A DNA stretch of 64,000 nt from Bin5 sp022827195. Lineage in GTDB: Bacteria; Chloroflexota; Anaerolineae; Caldilineales; Caldilineaceae. Numbering within the stretch: position 1 is the stretch's first letter; each line of letters starts with the position of its first letter. Both the position numbers and the translations under genes were made by a program. The stretch lies in contig OZ242331.1 of assembly GCA_965208275.1 (NCBI GenBank), positions 620,001-684,000 of the forward strand, in the 5' to 3' direction. The notes under the pieces are model-generated. The model saw nothing but the letters and a program-made list of their open reading frames with translations, did not search any database and was not told the DNA's origin. Positions 34,724 through 44,075 of the stretch are shown in pieces.

Positions 34724-35332
34724 TCAGCCGTCGCTGACCTCCACCGGGTACTCCTGAAGCTGGACGACGCGAATGTCCTCGACCGCGCCCGCTTCGTCCA
34801 GGTTGTATACGACGTAGAGGGGCGCTTCCATCTCCGCCAGCAGGCCGGCCGCCTGCTCGGGAACCGGGTCACCGGCGGCCTGATAGTAGCCAAAAAGGCC
34901 CGGCCTGACTTCGTCAAATGAGACGGCGCTACGCAGGGCGTCGACGTCGGCGTCGGGCCAGTGCGGCTCCATGCGAAAGGCGCGAATGACCGGCGCGTCG
35001 TCGAACTCGAGCGAGCAGATCAGGTAGTACGTTTCGGGATAGTGGGCGTTCCAGGCATCGGTTGCCGAAGGGTAGGCGACTGAAACGGGGTGCGAGTGGT
35101 AGATGGCGACCATCTCGTCGCCGGCCTCTTCAAACTCGAACTGCTTCAGGAGCGTCTGCGGATCGACGTCATAGTTGTCGATCCTGTCTTCAGCCAGGTT
35201 GCGGGCGCGGTAAAGCTGCGCGGCCCGGCCGTCGCGGCCGCGCAGGATTCCGCAGATCTCCTCCGGTTTTCCTTCACGGGCGTGGGCGATGATCCCATCG
35301 TAGACGGTACGCGTCAGCTGGACGGCGGTCAT
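34724..35332 (-). CDS. mec: JAMM/MPN+ metalloprotease (Mec-type)
   Basis: A 202-residue zinc protease. The JAMM motif is complete: catalytic Glu in EEICGILRG and the metal site YHSHPVSVAYPSATD (HxHP, then Ser and Asp). In Mycobacterium, Mec releases cysteine from CysO-Cys; related QbsD-type proteases trim residues after the Gly-Gly of a sulfur carrier. Both tasks fit here, because the CysO-like protein ends GGSN. It is separated from cysO by 2 kb of repeats and has its own transcription unit, divergent from the CHAT gene. The C-terminal 60 residues are an extension not required for the fold. Confidence 0.9.
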   Translation of the reverse strand: MTAVQLTRTVYDGIIAHAREGKPEEICGILRGRDGRAAQLYRARNLAEDRIDNYDVDPQTLLKQFEFEEAGDEMVAIYHSHPVSVAYPSATDAWNAHYPETYYLICSLEFDDAPVIRAFRMEPHWPDADVDALRSAVSFDEVRPGLFGYYQAAGDPVPEQAAGLLAEMEAPLYVVYNLDEAGAVEDIRVVQLQEYPVEVSDG

Positions 35333-35501
35333 GCGGGGCTCCTGTGGCAGACTGAGGGCGGGACGGCGTTTGCTGTGTTGCGCACGGGCTGGTGAAACGC
35401 GTGGGCATCATACAACCGGATGCGAGGAATCTGCCAAATCCCGACCTGCTGCGCCGCCGTCGCCGCCTGCCGGGCGCTGCAGCCGAGCAGTTGCGGGGAA
35501 A

Positions 35502-35530
35502 TTGAAAAAGCGCAATCGCTATGTTACGAT
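35502..35530 (+). promoter_or_regulatory. Sigma70-type promoter for the CHAT gene
   Basis: TTGAAA (35502-35507), a 17-bp spacer and TACGAT (35525-35530), about 75 nt upstream of the CHAT-protein start. Good spacing, moderate -10. Confidence 0.6.
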
Positions 35531-35609
35531 CCTGCCGATCTTGCGGAGCCTTCCGTCGACCGATTTGAGGAGGTGCAATCGGGGCGGAGAGGGGGGAAGG
35601 GACGGTCCC

Positions 35610-37844
35610 ATGTTTGATCCGGATAGCGGCGGATTTCCTGAAGACGGGCAGAGTCGCGCGGCGGCTGCGTTCCAGGATTGGGATGACCGCCGGCTGCTGA
35701 ATGCAGTGGATACGGTACTGCGGCGGCTCTATCGCGCTTGGTCGGAGCTGGACGCGCCGACGCGGGGCCGGCTGGACCGGCTGCGTACGGCGACGGCGGA
35801 CGCAGCCGGCGACAGCGGCATCAGCGCGTGGGAGCGCCGCGCGGTCCTGGTGCGGTTTCTAGAAGATCTGGCGGTCGTTGACGCCGCGTTCGAAGTCGTG
35901 CGCGAAGCAGTGGCAGAGGGCGGGGCGGGCGCCGCCGCCGGGAACGCTACGCCGCGGGGGATCAACTATCTGGAGTCGGTCAATCTGTTGCGGGTGATGC
36001 GCGACGAACCGGCCCACTACATACCGCGCACGGCCGGTAGGCCGCCGCGTTCTGGGCCGCCGCGTTCTGGACCGGCACAGCCCGCCGCGCAGCCGCGTAC
36101 CGGCGGGCGCGCGGAGAAGGCTGCGGAGGCCCCGCAGCGGCGCACGTCGCCGCCGCCGCCAACGGGCGAGATCAGGGGCGGCCCGCAGGTGCAGCTCTAT
36201 ACCTATGTGGACTTTCCGCTGACGATCTCGAATCGTTCAGACGTCAAATACCCGCTGGTGGTGCAGCTGGTGCGCGACCGTCCGCGTGAGAGCCGGGGCG
36301 AGGGCGAGGTCAACATCAGTTTTGCAGATGAGATCGAGTATGTCGATGTGGTGGTTCGTGCGCCGGCATTTGAGGAGGTTAGCGGCTACGGCGCGGGTGC
36401 ACGCGACGGTCCGGCATTCCGGCGCACGATCGCCGTCCCGCTGGACGCGGACTCTCAGCCTGCGGTCTTTCTTCTGCAGCTGGCCGACGATCGCACCGGG
36501 CCGCAATGGGTCTCGGTCGACTTCTATCATCGCGGGCGCAACGCCGGTTCGTTGACCTTGGAGGTCGAGGTTGCCGGCTTTCAGTTCTGGCGCGGGCGCA
36601 CGCGGCGGGCCGAGCTGGCCAGCGACGATGAAGACGGTGGTCCGGTCGCGTTCGGGCCGGCCTCGGTCGTGCGCGCGGTCAACGGGGTCACGATTCCCCA
36701 GGGGGCCTCGCTGCCGGCCGCGGACGTCGAGCTGCGGGTCGTGCGCGACGCGGACGGCCGCACGCTGCACTTTCATCTGCATTCGCAGAAGGCGCCGGCT
36801 CTGGATGGGCGCGGGGCCGGTTCGGTCGTCTTCAGTGAGCTGTCCAGCCCGGGCCCTTTTTTTGAACGGCTGGTCGACCGGTTGAGCTCCTTTGCCGCGC
36901 GGGCCGGCGCCGATCTGCCCGGCGACGAGGCAATGCGCATGGAGGATGAGGTTGGCGACATCGGCGTCGAGCTCTATGAGCTGCTCTTCCCCGAAGCGCT
37001 GCGGCAGCTCTACTGGGAGTTGAAGGCACTGCGCGAGGCAGGGGTGGTGAGGAACCTGCTCATTGTGAGCGACGAGCCCTGGATTCCGTGGGAGCTGGTC
37101 AAGCCCTTCGACACGGTTGAGGGCCGCGACGTGGAGGACGACCACCTCGCCGCGGCCTGGCAGATGAGCCGCTGGCTGTCGGGCGCGGCCGTGCCGTCGG
37201 ACCTGGATATCCGGGCGGCGCGGCTGGTGGTGCCGATGTTCGACCTCGACTTCGTCTGGAAGGAGATCGAGTATTTCGACAGCCTGGCCGCGCGGCAGAT
37301 CGAGGTGCTGCCGCCGATTTCGACGCGGGCCGAGTTCCTGGAGGCGGCGGAGAAGGGCGGCGAACAGCTCTATCACTTTGCCACCCACGCCAACTTCAAC
37401 CAGGCTTTCGTGGACGAGTCGCCGATTGTACTGCAGGGCGATCCGCTGTTTCCCAGCGATCTGACGCGGCGCAGAGCGCGCGGCATGAGGCGGGAGAGGC
37501 CGCTCGTCTTTTTGAACACCTGCCACGGCGCGCGCGTCGGATTCAACCTGACCGGCCTGGGCGGGTGGGCGCAGCGCCTGGTCGACCAGCTCGGGGTGAC
37601 CGCGTTCGTGGGTGCGCTGTGGGAGGTGAACGACGAACTGGCGTCGAGGTTTGCGCACGCCTTCTACGAGGAGCTCTGGGCGGGAAAGACGCTGGGCGAA
37701 GCATTCCACTCGGCGCGGCAGCGTGTGCGGGCGCTGCAGAGCGGGAACCCGACCTGGCTGGCGTATACGTTGTACGGCGACCCCAACAGCCGCATCGTCT
37801 GGACTGCCGGCGCGGGCGGCCGCGCGGCGGCTGTGCGCGGCTGA
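35610..37844 (+). CDS. CHAT-domain (caspase-like) protease
   Basis: A 744-residue protein. A helical N-terminal domain (about 10-130, with RLLNAVDTVLRRLYRAWSEL) may be an effector-associated adaptor. A Pro/Arg-rich linker follows (about 140-185), then a beta-rich middle region (about 190-400), then the CHAT domain. The catalytic His is in LYHFATHANFN and the nucleophile Cys in VFLNTCHGARVG; GVTAFVGALWEVND is a further family block. CHAT peptidases act as effectors in bacterial immunity and cell-death systems such as Craspase and gasdermin activation. No gasdermin, STAND NTPase or CRISPR gene is adjacent, so partner and trigger are unknown. Start ATG 35610 after AGGGGGGAAGG. Confidence 0.87.
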   Translation: MFDPDSGGFPEDGQSRAAAAFQDWDDRRLLNAVDTVLRRLYRAWSELDAPTRGRLDRLRTATADAAGDSGISAWERRAVLVRFLEDLAVVDAAFEVVREAVAEGGAGAAAGNATPRGINYLESVNLLRVMRDEPAHYIPRTAGRPPRSGPPRSGPAQPAAQPRTGGRAEKAAEAPQRRTSPPPPTGEIRGGPQVQLYTYVDFPLTISNRSDVKYPLVVQLVRDRPRESRGEGEVNISFADEIEYVDVVVRAPAFEEVSGYGAGARDGPAFRRTIAVPLDADSQPAVFLLQLADDRTGPQWVSVDFYHRGRNAGSLTLEVEVAGFQFWRGRTRRAELASDDEDGGPVAFGPASVVRAVNGVTIPQGASLPAADVELRVVRDADGRTLHFHLHSQKAPALDGRGAGSVVFSELSSPGPFFERLVDRLSSFAARAGADLPGDEAMRMEDEVGDIGVELYELLFPEALRQLYWELKALREAGVVRNLLIVSDEPWIPWELVKPFDTVEGRDVEDDHLAAAWQMSRWLSGAAVPSDLDIRAARLVVPMFDLDFVWKEIEYFDSLAARQIEVLPPISTRAEFLEAAEKGGEQLYHFATHANFNQAFVDESPIVLQGDPLFPSDLTRRRARGMRRERPLVFLNTCHGARVGFNLTGLGGWAQRLVDQLGVTAFVGALWEVNDELASRFAHAFYEELWAGKTLGEAFHSARQRVRALQSGNPTWLAYTLYGDPNSRIVWTAGAGGRAAAVRG

Positions 37845-37880
37845 TACCAACTCCCCATTGTCACTGCGAAAGATACAACA

Positions 37881-40523
37881 ATGACCACGCCGATGCGGCG
37901 GCAGTATCTGCAACTGAAGAGCCAGTACCCCGGCTGCATCCTCTTTTTCCGTCTGGGCGACTTCTACGAAACGTTCGACCGCGACGCGGAGATCGTGGCC
38001 GAGGTGTGCGACGTGGCGTTGACGAGCCGGCCGTTGGGAGGCAATGAGCGTGCGCCCCTGGCCGGCGTGCCGTATCACAGCGTCGAGGCCCACCTGGCGC
38101 GCCTGGTGGAGGCGGGATACAAGGTGGCGGTCGCGGAGCAGGTCAGCGAGCCTGGCCGCGGGCTGGTCGAGCGCGAGGTCCAGCAGGTCGTCACAAAGGG
38201 AACGGTTGACGAGCCGTCGATGCTGGCGGAGGACTGCAACAACTATCTGGCGGCAGTACTGTTCAACGCGCAGGGCGACGCGGCGGGCATCGCCTACTGC
38301 GACATTACGACGGGAGCCTTCGCGGCCGCGCAGATCGGGGGCAGGGACCGCGCGGACGTCGAGCGCCGCGTGGAGGAGGAGCTGGGCCGGTTGCAGCCCA
38401 GCGAGCTGATAACCTCTGCGCGGCATGGGGATGATAGCGGGCCGGCCGCGCCGGTCAACGGCACGGATACGCTGGTCTCGCAGGTCGAGCCGTGGCAGGT
38501 GGAGGAGGAGACGGCGCGCCGGGCGCTGCAGCAGCATCTGGGCGTGAGCAGCCTGGACGGATTCGGGCTGCAGGAGAAGCCGCAGGCGGTGCGGGCAGCG
38601 GCCGCGGTTCTTGCCTATCTGAAGGAGATGCAGCCGAGCGCGCTCTCGCAGCTGGACCGTCTGCAGAGCTATAGTATCGGCGACTTCATGGCGCTGGACG
38701 CGTCGACGCGCCGCAATCTGGAGCTTACCGAAACGATGCGCGGCGGCGAGCTCAATGGCAGTCTGCTGGGCGTGCTGGACGGGACTCTGACGCCGATGGG
38801 GGGGCGGCTGCTGCGCCGGCGGCTGGGCCGCCCGCTGCTGGACATCGCCCGCATCAACGAACGGCTGGACGCGGTGCAGACGATGGTGGAGGAGACGGAC
38901 CTACGGCTGCAGGCACGCGATGCGTTGCGCGGCATGGGTGACGTGGAGCGGTGGATCAACCGCATTGCACAGGGCAAGGCGTTGCCGCGCGACCTGGTGG
39001 GCGTGCGCGAGGCGCTGCGGCGGGCGCCGCGTCTACGCGACCTCCTGTTGACGGCGCAGGATAGCGCTGTGAAGCGGGCGGGCGATGCCGCGTTTCTCGA
39101 GCAGATGCTGGCGCGACTGCCGGACAGACTCGCCGAGTTGGATCTGCTGGAGCGGGCGGTCGCAGACGAGCCCTCGGCCACGCTGGCGAACCCGGGCATC
39201 ATCAGGGCGGGCTACAACGAGGAGCTGGACGCGATCGTCGAGAACAGCCGGCACGCCAAGGATTGGGTCGCCTCGCTCGAGCAGGTCGAACGGGGGCGGC
39301 TGGGGATCAAGAGCCTGAAGGTGGGCTACAACAAGGTCTTCGGCTACTACATAGAAGTAACGAACAAGCACGCGGACAAGGTGCCGGAGGAGTACATCCG
39401 CAAGCAGACGCTGACGAACGCCGAGCGCTACATCACACCCGAGCTGAAGGAGTACGAGGCGCTGATCCTGAACGCGGACGAGCGGCGGCTGGCGCTGGAG
39501 CAGGAGCTCTTTCGCGTCCTATGCGGGGAGCTGGCGGCGGGAGGAGACAGGATCCGCGGCTTTGCAGAGGGGGCGGCCCAGCTGGACGTGTATGCGGCGC
39601 TGGCGGAGGTGGCGCTGCGGCGGGGCTACTGCCGGCCGCAGATCGAGGAGGGCGCGGAGATAACAGTTGCGGCCGGGCGGCACCCGGTTGTAGAGGAGAC
39701 GTTTGACGAGCCGTTTGTGCCGAACGACACGCGTCTCTCGTCGGGCGAGCTGGTCCATGTGTTGACGGGGCCGAATATGTCGGGCAAGTCGACCTATCTG
39801 CGGCAGACCGCGTTGATCACTCTGATGGCGCAGGTAGGCTCCTTCGTGCCGGCGGCCGCGGCCCGCGTCGGGGTTGTCGACCGCATTTTCACGCGCATCG
39901 GCGCCAGCGACGAGCTGCACCGCGGCCAATCGACCTTCATGGTCGAGATGATCGAGACGGCAAATATCCTCAACCATGCGACCGAGCGCAGCCTGCTGAT
40001 CCTGGATGAAATTGGCCGCGGCACGAGCACCTACGACGGCTTGGCGATCGCGTGGGCGGTTATCGAGCACATCCACAACGCCCCTGCGCTGCGGGCGAAG
40101 ACGCTGTTCGCGACGCACTACCATGAGCTGACCGATCTGGCGGAGAGGCTGCCGCAGGTGGTGAACTACCACGTGGCGGTCGACGACAGCGGCGACGAGG
40201 TCGTCTTTCTGCGGCGCATACTGCCGGGCAAGGCGGACCGCTCCTACGGCGTGCACGTGGCGCAGATGGCGGGCCTGCCGCGGGCTGTCGTGCGGCGGGC
40301 CGAGGAGATCCTGTTCGACCTGGAGGCGTCGGGCGCGGCCGGGCCGGCGACCCTGCTGGACCTGGCGCCGGGGCGCAAGCAGAAGGCGGCGATGCAGGTG
40401 GGGCTCTTTGCCAGCGAACACCCGGCGGTGGAGTCGCTCCGTTCGCTCGAGGTCGACGCGCTGTCGCCGCTGGACGCGCTCAACCGGCTCTATGAGCTGC
40501 GGCAGCTGGTGGAGAAGAGTTGA
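37881..40523 (+). CDS. mutS: DNA mismatch repair protein MutS
   Basis: An 880-residue MutS. The mismatch-reading Phe-x-Glu is in FFRLGDFYETF near the N-terminus. The connector and lever/clamp domains follow, and the ABC-type ATPase has Walker A GPNMSGKSTYLRQ (about residue 630), Walker B LLILDEIGRGTSTYDG and the helix-turn-helix GVHVAQMAGLP. It recognises mispairs and recruits MutL (50026 in this window). It follows the CHAT gene by 36 nt on the same strand, so they may be co-transcribed. No strong ribosome binding site is visible. Confidence 0.97.
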   Translation: MTTPMRRQYLQLKSQYPGCILFFRLGDFYETFDRDAEIVAEVCDVALTSRPLGGNERAPLAGVPYHSVEAHLARLVEAGYKVAVAEQVSEPGRGLVEREVQQVVTKGTVDEPSMLAEDCNNYLAAVLFNAQGDAAGIAYCDITTGAFAAAQIGGRDRADVERRVEEELGRLQPSELITSARHGDDSGPAAPVNGTDTLVSQVEPWQVEEETARRALQQHLGVSSLDGFGLQEKPQAVRAAAAVLAYLKEMQPSALSQLDRLQSYSIGDFMALDASTRRNLELTETMRGGELNGSLLGVLDGTLTPMGGRLLRRRLGRPLLDIARINERLDAVQTMVEETDLRLQARDALRGMGDVERWINRIAQGKALPRDLVGVREALRRAPRLRDLLLTAQDSAVKRAGDAAFLEQMLARLPDRLAELDLLERAVADEPSATLANPGIIRAGYNEELDAIVENSRHAKDWVASLEQVERGRLGIKSLKVGYNKVFGYYIEVTNKHADKVPEEYIRKQTLTNAERYITPELKEYEALILNADERRLALEQELFRVLCGELAAGGDRIRGFAEGAAQLDVYAALAEVALRRGYCRPQIEEGAEITVAAGRHPVVEETFDEPFVPNDTRLSSGELVHVLTGPNMSGKSTYLRQTALITLMAQVGSFVPAAAARVGVVDRIFTRIGASDELHRGQSTFMVEMIETANILNHATERSLLILDEIGRGTSTYDGLAIAWAVIEHIHNAPALRAKTLFATHYHELTDLAERLPQVVNYHVAVDDSGDEVVFLRRILPGKADRSYGVHVAQMAGLPRAVVRRAEEILFDLEASGAAGPATLLDLAPGRKQKAAMQVGLFASEHPAVESLRSLEVDALSPLDALNRLYELRQLVEKS

Positions 40524-40613
40524 GGCGGTTCCGGCAGCTCCTGCTGTGCGCGTGCAAGACGAGGCGCGCTTTCCCCCTGTAGCAACCCCCTCGAACCACA
40601 GACAGGAGGTCCC

Positions 40614-41108
40614 GTGTACACACGCTACTCGAAGATCGCGTTCGTCTGGGCGATCGCGCTTTACGTCCTGCTCGTGGTCTTCAACAATCTGACCGACTAC
40701 GACTCCAACTATCAGTTTGTCGCCCATGTCCTCGCTATGGACACGACATTCCCCGACAACCGGGGGATGTGGCGGGCCATCGACAGCGCCTTCGCGCATC
40801 ATCTCTTTTACTGGGTGATCATTGTGTCGGAGGCTGCAGTTACGGCGCTGTGTCTGTGGGGCGGGTGGCGGCTGTTCAAGGCGCGAGGGGAGGTGGAACG
40901 CTTCAACCAGGTCAAGGGGACCGCCATTGCGGGCCTGACGCTGGGCATCGTGCTGTGGTTCACCGGGTTCATTGCAATCGGCGGTGAGTGGTTCCTGATG
41001 TGGCAGTCCGATGTGTGGGATGGACGCCAGGCCGCGTTCCGGCTGGTGGTCATTCTTGGACTGGCGCTGCTCTACCTTGTTCGGCCTGAAGGCGACAGCG
41101 ATGCCTGA
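40614..41108 (+). CDS. Small integral membrane protein, DUF2165-like
   Basis: A 164-residue protein with four membrane helices (about 8-25, 62-85, 100-122 and 137-155) and the conserved loops NNLTDYDSNYQFVAHVLAMD and MWQSDVWDGR, typical of the DUF2165 family. Function unknown. A GTG start at 40614 is supported by a perfect AGGAGGT 4-5 nt upstream. Convergent with comEC; a shared hairpin lies between them. Confidence 0.85.
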   Translation: MYTRYSKIAFVWAIALYVLLVVFNNLTDYDSNYQFVAHVLAMDTTFPDNRGMWRAIDSAFAHHLFYWVIIVSEAAVTALCLWGGWRLFKARGEVERFNQVKGTAIAGLTLGIVLWFTGFIAIGGEWFLMWQSDVWDGRQAAFRLVVILGLALLYLVRPEGDSDA

Positions 41109-41125
41109 CGCCTCGCCGCGGCATG

Positions 41126-41164
41126 GAGGGGCGGCAAAGTGCCCAAAAGGGTGTTTGGCCCCTC
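41126..41164 (+). terminator. Possible bidirectional terminator hairpin
   Basis: GAGGGGC (41126-41132) pairs with GCCCCTC (41158-41164), with an AAAAGGGTGTTT-containing loop. No long T run follows on either strand. It separates the convergent DUF2165 and comEC genes. Confidence 0.4.
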
Positions 41165-43941
41165 TACTGAGAATTCGACGCGAGGTTTCGGGCAAGAAGG
41201 TCTGAAGTCTCCCCGTTCTCCGTTTCGATCCACATATGTTCGCCGTCGCTGCGGATATGGACGCGGCCGTGCTTGTCGTTGCGCAGAATGATTTGCCCCT
41301 GCAGGCGGTCGAGCAGGTCGGGGTCGGGGTGGCCGTAGCGGTTGTCGGCGCCGACCTGGATGACGGCGACGGCCGACCCGACGGCTTCTAAGAATTCGGG
41401 CCCGGTGCTGGCGTCGCTGCCGTGATGGCCCACTTTGAGTACCTGCGCGGCGAGGGGCTGGCCCGTACGCAGGAGCTGCTCTTCGCTGGCATGGCCGCTG
41501 TCGCCGGTCAGGAGGAGAGTGAAGCCGCCATAGACGAGTTTGAGTACGAGTGAGCGCTCGTTCTTGTCGTCCTCTTCCCAGCCGCGCAATTCCGCTTCAG
41601 GCGGCGGCCACAGCGCCCACAGGGAGACGCCGTCGCCCAGGTCCAGCCAGCCGCCCATTTGCAGTCCAATGACCTGCACGTTCCTGGTTCCGAGCGCGTC
41701 GAGCCAGGGCTCTGTGTGTTCGTGGCCGAGGGTGTTGGCGCTGATGATGGCGCGCCCAAGGCTGAACCGCTGCGGCAGACCGATCTGGGCGGCGATGTGG
41801 TCGGCGTCGGGATGGGTAACGACGGCGCGGTCGACGTGGCGGTCCCAGAAGGGCATGACCGCGCCGAGCTGGGCGAAGAGCTGCTGGCTGTCCTGGCCGC
41901 CGTCGATGATGAGCTGGCGGCCGCTAGGCGTCTGGATGAAGATGCCGTCGCCCTGGCCGATAGCGAGGAAGTGGACGTGCAACTGGCCGTCGGGCTGGGT
42001 CAGCGCGAGCCACCAGATGAGGACGGCGGCGAGCGTGGAGATGCCGTAGGCCCAGGAGGGCATCGACTGCAGCAGCTGCGCCAGCCGGCGGCTGTGGGAG
42101 GCTTGCCTGCGCGCGGCGCCGGCGGCAGAGATGAAACCGACAGCGATCCGGTTGAGCGTGCGCTGCAGGGGCTGGCGCCAGTAGAGCGCGAGGACCGCGG
42201 CATAGGTAAGGGCCATGTGTTCGGAGGCAAACCAGCCGATCTCCATGCCGGCGCCGGGCAGGGCGGCGTTCGAAGCGACGATCGCCACAGTCCACCAGAG
42301 GCAGACAAAGGGGACCCAGAGCAGGATCTGGGCGATCTGTTCGAGTCCGAGCAGCCCGGCAATCAGCCCCGAGCCGCCGGCGATCATGATCAGCGGCTGG
42401 ACCGGCGCGATCAGGAGGTTGGTGATTGGGCTGATCCAGCTGAGGCGCTCGAAGTAGTGCAGGATCAGCGGTAGGGTGGTCACACTGGCAGCTATGGTCA
42501 TGAGCAGGCTGTCGCGAATAAGGTCCCGGATCGAGTTGGGGACGAGGAATTCAGGCCGGCCGGCAGCGGCGACGGGCGCGGCGCCGCGGCGCAACCGGGC
42601 TGTGAGCGCGTGCCCGAGGTTCTGGGCGCGATCGGTAAGCGGGGGGCCGACGAGGATCAGACCGGCGGTGGCCGCGCCGCTGAGCTGGAAGCCGACGTCC
42701 CAGAGCGTAAGCGGATTCGACAGTGTCATCGCCCAACAGGCCGCGCCCAGGCTCACCAGCGCGGTGCTCTGGCGGCCGAGAACGGTGGCGATGACAAAGA
42801 GCCCGCCCATCAGCGCGGCGCGCGTGACCGCGGCATCGCCGCCGACCAGGAGGGTGTAGAAGACAAGGCCGGCGAGAGTCGGCCAAAGGGCCGCGCGCCG
42901 TCCGAACAGCTTGATGCCGAGCGACATGAGAAGGCCGGAGACGAGCGCGACATTGCTGCCGCTGATGACGATGACATGACTGGTTCCGGTGAGGTTGAAC
43001 TGTTCGTACAGGTCGTCTGGGATGCCCGCCTCTATGCCGAGCAGCATCCCGTTGGCGAGGGCAGCGTACGGCTCGGGCAGCCGGCGGTTGAGCAGGGCCT
43101 CGCCGCGGGCGCGCAGGCGATAGATGTGCCGCAAGAGGGGGCCGCCGCGCGGCTGACCCGGCAGCGGCTCCACCTGTGGCCGCCGCATCAGGCTGTGGAC
43201 CTGCTTGCGCGCGAGGTAGGCGCGATAGTCGAAGCCATCGAAGACGGGCGGCTCTATCAGCTGGCCGGAGACGCGCACCATTTCGCCGTAGCGAAAGGGA
43301 TGGCGGCTGGTGGTCAGCAGGCGGACGCGGCCGTCCACCGGTTGCGGGACGCCGTCGAGCCAGATGGCGCTCGCCTCGACGTCGAGCCGCTGGCGACCGT
43401 CCCTACTGAGAGGATAGCCGGCGACGAAACCGCTGATAGCCACCGTAGACCGATTGGAGCCTTCGCTGGGAGCGTTATGGTAGGCCAGATCGGAGGGCTG
43501 AAGACAGGGAAAGGGCGGACGGGAGGCGAGCCGGAGAGTCCCGCACAGGGCGGCGAGCAGGATTGCTCCGTACAGCCAGGGGGAAGGCGCGGCGCGCGGC
43601 GGGGCAAAGCCGGCAGAAACGGGCCAGCGCAGCGGGGTCGCGGCCCTGGCCGGGACGGCCGCGTCGAGCCACAGGCAGATTGGGATAGGCGCGAGGGCGG
43701 CGATCCAATACAGGTCGCTGATGCCGCAGCCGAACCACGTCCGCTGCCAGAGAATGTGGCCGGCGGCGATGCCGACATGATAGGCTACGGCAAGATAGAG
43801 CAGTTTCAATGGACCAGGCTGACCCGGGGGCTGGTATAACCTAGAATCACAAGGAGAGACGCGGCGGTATGATACCGCAAAACGGGGAATCTTGGCAGTC
43901 GGGGGACGCATCGTTGAAAGCAGGGGCGGTTTTTGTCTCAA
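41164..43941 (-). CDS. comEC: ComEC/Rec2-family DNA uptake channel
   Basis: Up to 925 residues. The N-terminal membrane helices and OB-like domain (FVAGYPLSRDGRQRLDV region) are followed by the competence domain with about ten membrane helices, including GTSHVIVISGSNVALVSGL. A C-terminal metallo-beta-lactamase-like domain has THPDADHIAAQ and KVGHHGSDAST. ComEC moves single-stranded DNA across the membrane during transformation. The start is uncertain: family proteins begin at the LLYLAVAYHVGIAAG helix, so a TTG at 43809 is attractive, but no site is clear; ATG 43908 is another option. Confidence 0.9.
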   Translation of the reverse strand: MRQKPPLLSTMRPPTAKIPRFAVSYRRVSPCDSRLYQPPGQPGPLKLLYLAVAYHVGIAAGHILWQRTWFGCGISDLYWIAALAPIPICLWLDAAVPARAATPLRWPVSAGFAPPRAAPSPWLYGAILLAALCGTLRLASRPPFPCLQPSDLAYHNAPSEGSNRSTVAISGFVAGYPLSRDGRQRLDVEASAIWLDGVPQPVDGRVRLLTTSRHPFRYGEMVRVSGQLIEPPVFDGFDYRAYLARKQVHSLMRRPQVEPLPGQPRGGPLLRHIYRLRARGEALLNRRLPEPYAALANGMLLGIEAGIPDDLYEQFNLTGTSHVIVISGSNVALVSGLLMSLGIKLFGRRAALWPTLAGLVFYTLLVGGDAAVTRAALMGGLFVIATVLGRQSTALVSLGAACWAMTLSNPLTLWDVGFQLSGAATAGLILVGPPLTDRAQNLGHALTARLRRGAAPVAAAGRPEFLVPNSIRDLIRDSLLMTIAASVTTLPLILHYFERLSWISPITNLLIAPVQPLIMIAGGSGLIAGLLGLEQIAQILLWVPFVCLWWTVAIVASNAALPGAGMEIGWFASEHMALTYAAVLALYWRQPLQRTLNRIAVGFISAAGAARRQASHSRRLAQLLQSMPSWAYGISTLAAVLIWWLALTQPDGQLHVHFLAIGQGDGIFIQTPSGRQLIIDGGQDSQQLFAQLGAVMPFWDRHVDRAVVTHPDADHIAAQIGLPQRFSLGRAIISANTLGHEHTEPWLDALGTRNVQVIGLQMGGWLDLGDGVSLWALWPPPEAELRGWEEDDKNERSLVLKLVYGGFTLLLTGDSGHASEEQLLRTGQPLAAQVLKVGHHGSDASTGPEFLEAVGSAVAVIQVGADNRYGHPDPDLLDRLQGQIILRNDKHGRVHIRSDGEHMWIETENGETSDLLARNLASNSQ

Positions 43942-44075
43942 CTGATCTTATGGTATAACTGATCGGAATCAGTATTCCAGTGAAAAACCGGAATTCCTCG
44001 TACCAAAGCAGGTACTTCAACAAGCTTCCAACGCGTCGGGAAATCAACACGTGAATCCATTGAGGAGGTCGTTCT

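Noticed and set aside
36237..38537. 766-codon minus-strand open frame opposite the CHAT and mutS genes
   Set aside because: It is antisense to two well-supported genes, rich in Arg/His/Leu, and lacks any recognisable domain. Long antisense frames are expected at this GC content.
39519..41195. 558-codon minus-strand frame across the mutS end and the DUF2165 gene
   Set aside because: Antisense to conserved motifs of MutS, with no start site or domain.
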